Below the pieces are notes generated by a model. The model was given only the letters and a program-made list of their open reading frames with translations. It had not been told where the DNA came from and searched no databases. Positions 6,169 through 6,966 of a stretch of 6,966 bases of DNA are shown here, piece after piece. Source of the stretch: an uncultured Marinobacter sp. (GTDB taxonomy: Bacteria > Pseudomonadota > Gammaproteobacteria > Pseudomonadales > Oleiphilaceae). How positions within the stretch are numbered: the stretch's first letter is position 1; each line of letters starts with the position of its first letter. The stretch is from positions 1 through 6,966 of the forward strand of contig NZ_CAMPJO010000024.1 in NCBI RefSeq assembly GCF_946886895.1. The letters are read 5' to 3'. The position numbers and the translations under genes are program-made.

Positions 6169-6246
6169 ATTTAACGCCAAGCGCACCGGTGGCCTTTACA
6201 GAGCGGAGCGGCGTAAAGGACATCCGAGTGCCGCGTATTGTTAAAG
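6169..6246 (-). repeat. attC site (family shared with 5683)
   Basis: Boxes ATTTAAC (6169-6175) and GTTAAAG (6240-6246). The arms AGCGCACCGGTGGCC and CATCCGAGTG match the 5683 site. GGCCTTTACAG pairs imperfectly with CGTAAAGGACA. Confidence 0.92.
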
Positions 6247-6603
6247 CCCAGATTCGCGGTCGACCTGGGATTTCAAAACTTTTACTGCATACTCTAGTAA
6301 GGAAATAGTGCTATCGAGCTCCGCATCTCCGCCGAGACGAATTTCGACAGATGAGGTGTCCTCAAAATTACTCGCATCCGAGTCCCTGATCTGAAGGTCC
6401 GTACCGCCATGGTCCTCAAGCTTCAGGTACGTTCGCCCGCCATGACCGCTATCTCCTCCCATGAGACCCGTTGTGCCGACAGTTACTGAAAGAATATTTG
6501 GACCAGTGATTGTATAGGTGAAGGTTTGAATCTCTGCCCCATCGACCGTGACAACACCTGACTCACTATTCTCAAGCTCGTGGAAATTGAAATTTTGATT
6601 CAC
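6241..6603 (-). CDS. Soluble GGDSGHGGR-motif protein, unknown function
   Basis: 120 residues with no signal or membrane helix. A beta-rich N-terminal part (NFNFHELENSESGVVTVDG, EIQTFTYTITGPNILSVTVG) leads to a glycine-rich motif TGLMGGDSGHGGRTYLKLED (residues about 45-64). An acidic stretch and a C-terminal helix (STISLLEYAVKVLKSQ) follow. I believe related proteins occur among integron cassettes but can give no function; the histidine- and glycine-rich turn could bind a ligand or metal. Start chosen: GTG 6603, with GGGAGG six bases upstream. The TTG at 6660 lies inside the attC. The TAA stop is in the attC box at 6240-6246. Confidence 0.82.
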   Translation of the reverse strand: MNQNFNFHELENSESGVVTVDGAEIQTFTYTITGPNILSVTVGTTGLMGGDSGHGGRTYLKLEDHGGTDLQIRDSDASNFEDTSSVEIRLGGDAELDSTISLLEYAVKVLKSQVDRESGL

Positions 6604-6636
6604 TGTAAACCTCCCAGAGGTCGGTGGTTTGCCAAG

Positions 6637-6735
6637 CTTTAACGTTTTGCTAAGGGGCAACCGAAACGCAGTGTAGGTTGTCCCGTGGAGGCCGCGCCTT
6701 TTGCGGCCGGAACGTACTTGAGCAACTTGTTATGG
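6637..6735 (-). repeat. attC site, largest in the window
   Basis: Boxes CTTTAAC (6637-6643) and GTTATGG (6729-6735). GTTTTGCT pairs with AGCAAC near the ends. Two internal stems are seen, GGGGCAACC with GGTTGTCCC and GGCCGC with GCGGCC, so the folded site would branch instead of forming one arm. Confidence 0.82.
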
Positions 6736-6742
6736 CGACAAT

Positions 6743-6874
6743 TTATGCTGCCAGTGGCAACCACACAGAAACCACGATGACACCAAATATGACCACCAAG
6801 AAAGAAACTACCAGATATGTGCGCAGAGTAAACGCATTTAGAATGGCGGCCTTTCCGTGGCAGTGATTTTCAAT
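6743..6874 (-). CDS. Possible tiny membrane protein without a standard start codon
   Basis: Between two attC sites there are only about 175 bp. The minus strand holds a 43-codon frame, bounded upstream by TAA (6875-6877) and ending TAA at 6743-6745, that encodes a clear transmembrane helix (TYLVVSFLVVIFGVIVVSVW) after basic LRT and ends LPLAA. It has no ATG, GTG or TTG before the helix. The candidates are ATT at 6874 and ATT at 6844; the latter has GGAAAGG five bases upstream, ideal spacing. Either ATT is used, or the start was ATG and has mutated (one base), or the frame is chance. The plus strand also has a Thr-rich frame from ATG 6732, which overlaps the attC and looks like the antisense shadow. 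Confidence 0.4.
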   Translation of the reverse strand: MENHCHGKAAILNAFTLRTYLVVSFLVVIFGVIVVSVWLPLAA

Positions 6875-6908
6875 TTATAGCTTGCCTAAACCGCCGAGAA
6901 GCATTGGC

Positions 6909-6966
6909 GCATAACGCCCACCATCACCGGTGACAAAACCGCAGCGAAGCGGAGGGCTTGGCATCC
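6909..6966 (-). repeat. attC site, cut by the window end
   Basis: Left box GCATAAC (6909-6915), then CGCCCACCATCACCGGTGAC and a GCAGCGAAGCGGAGG centre like the 5683 and 6169 sites. The rest lies outside the window, so the array continues to the right. Confidence 0.8.

Noticed and set aside
6678..6866. Plus-strand frame of 62 residues
   Set aside because: Starts inside the attC at 6637-6735. Its Thr-rich part is what the complement of the hydrophobic minus-strand frame would give. It cannot be fully excluded from ATG 6732.

Overview
This window is a stretch of gene-cassette array from an integron. About ten small genes, all on the minus strand, each start just after one attC recombination site and end at the next. 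The sites are imperfect palindromes of roughly 78-99 bp. On the plus strand each begins with a YYYAAC-type box and ends with a GTTRnnn-type box. attI and the integrase gene are not in the window; from cassette orientation they should lie beyond the right end (above 6966). No feature identifies the host. High-GC attC sites around AT-richer genes, plus an IS3-family element of a common gammaproteobacterial type, suggest a chromosomal integron of an environmental, possibly marine, gammaproteobacterium; that is inference.

Layout, left to right. Positions 1-403 hold no convincing gene. They carry tight hairpins, one matching the published CsrA/RsmA binding consensus, a degenerate attC-like palindrome, and a terminator- or attC-like 12-bp stem at 347-409. 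A gene for a 40-residue secreted His/Cys-rich peptide lies at 404-526. An attC fragment (600-683) is cut by an IS3-family insertion sequence (684-1921). The IS has recognisable 25-bp inverted repeats, an intact orfA and an A AAA AAG slippage site, but a TAG nonsense codon inactivates its orfB. The IS also cuts a cassette gene for a membrane-anchored zinc-ribbon protein (1917-2204), whose stop codon now comes from the IS end. There is no target duplication, so the insertion was probably accompanied by a deletion.

To the right are ten further attC sites, the last cut by the window edge, and nine cassettes. Their products are: a two-helix membrane protein (2346-2606), a 235-residue soluble protein of unknown function (2699-3406), a 114-residue soluble protein (3494-3838), a DUF2834-like membrane protein (3928-4254), a three-helix membrane protein (4360-4686), a secreted four-cysteine protein (4823-5182), a DUF2750 protein (5314-5652), a membrane-anchored helical protein (5756-6157), a soluble GGDSGHGGR-motif protein (6241-6603) and a possible very small membrane protein lacking a normal start codon (6743-6874).

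The genes do not form a pathway; they are independently mobile units. What they share is organisation. All lie on the same strand, most have their own ribosome-binding site, several use TTG or GTG starts, and seven end in a TAA embedded in the attC core. The attC sites fall into a few sequence families, one apparently mosaic, and two near-identical sites bracket the 3928-4686 genes. About eight of the eleven products are predicted to be membrane-bound or exported.
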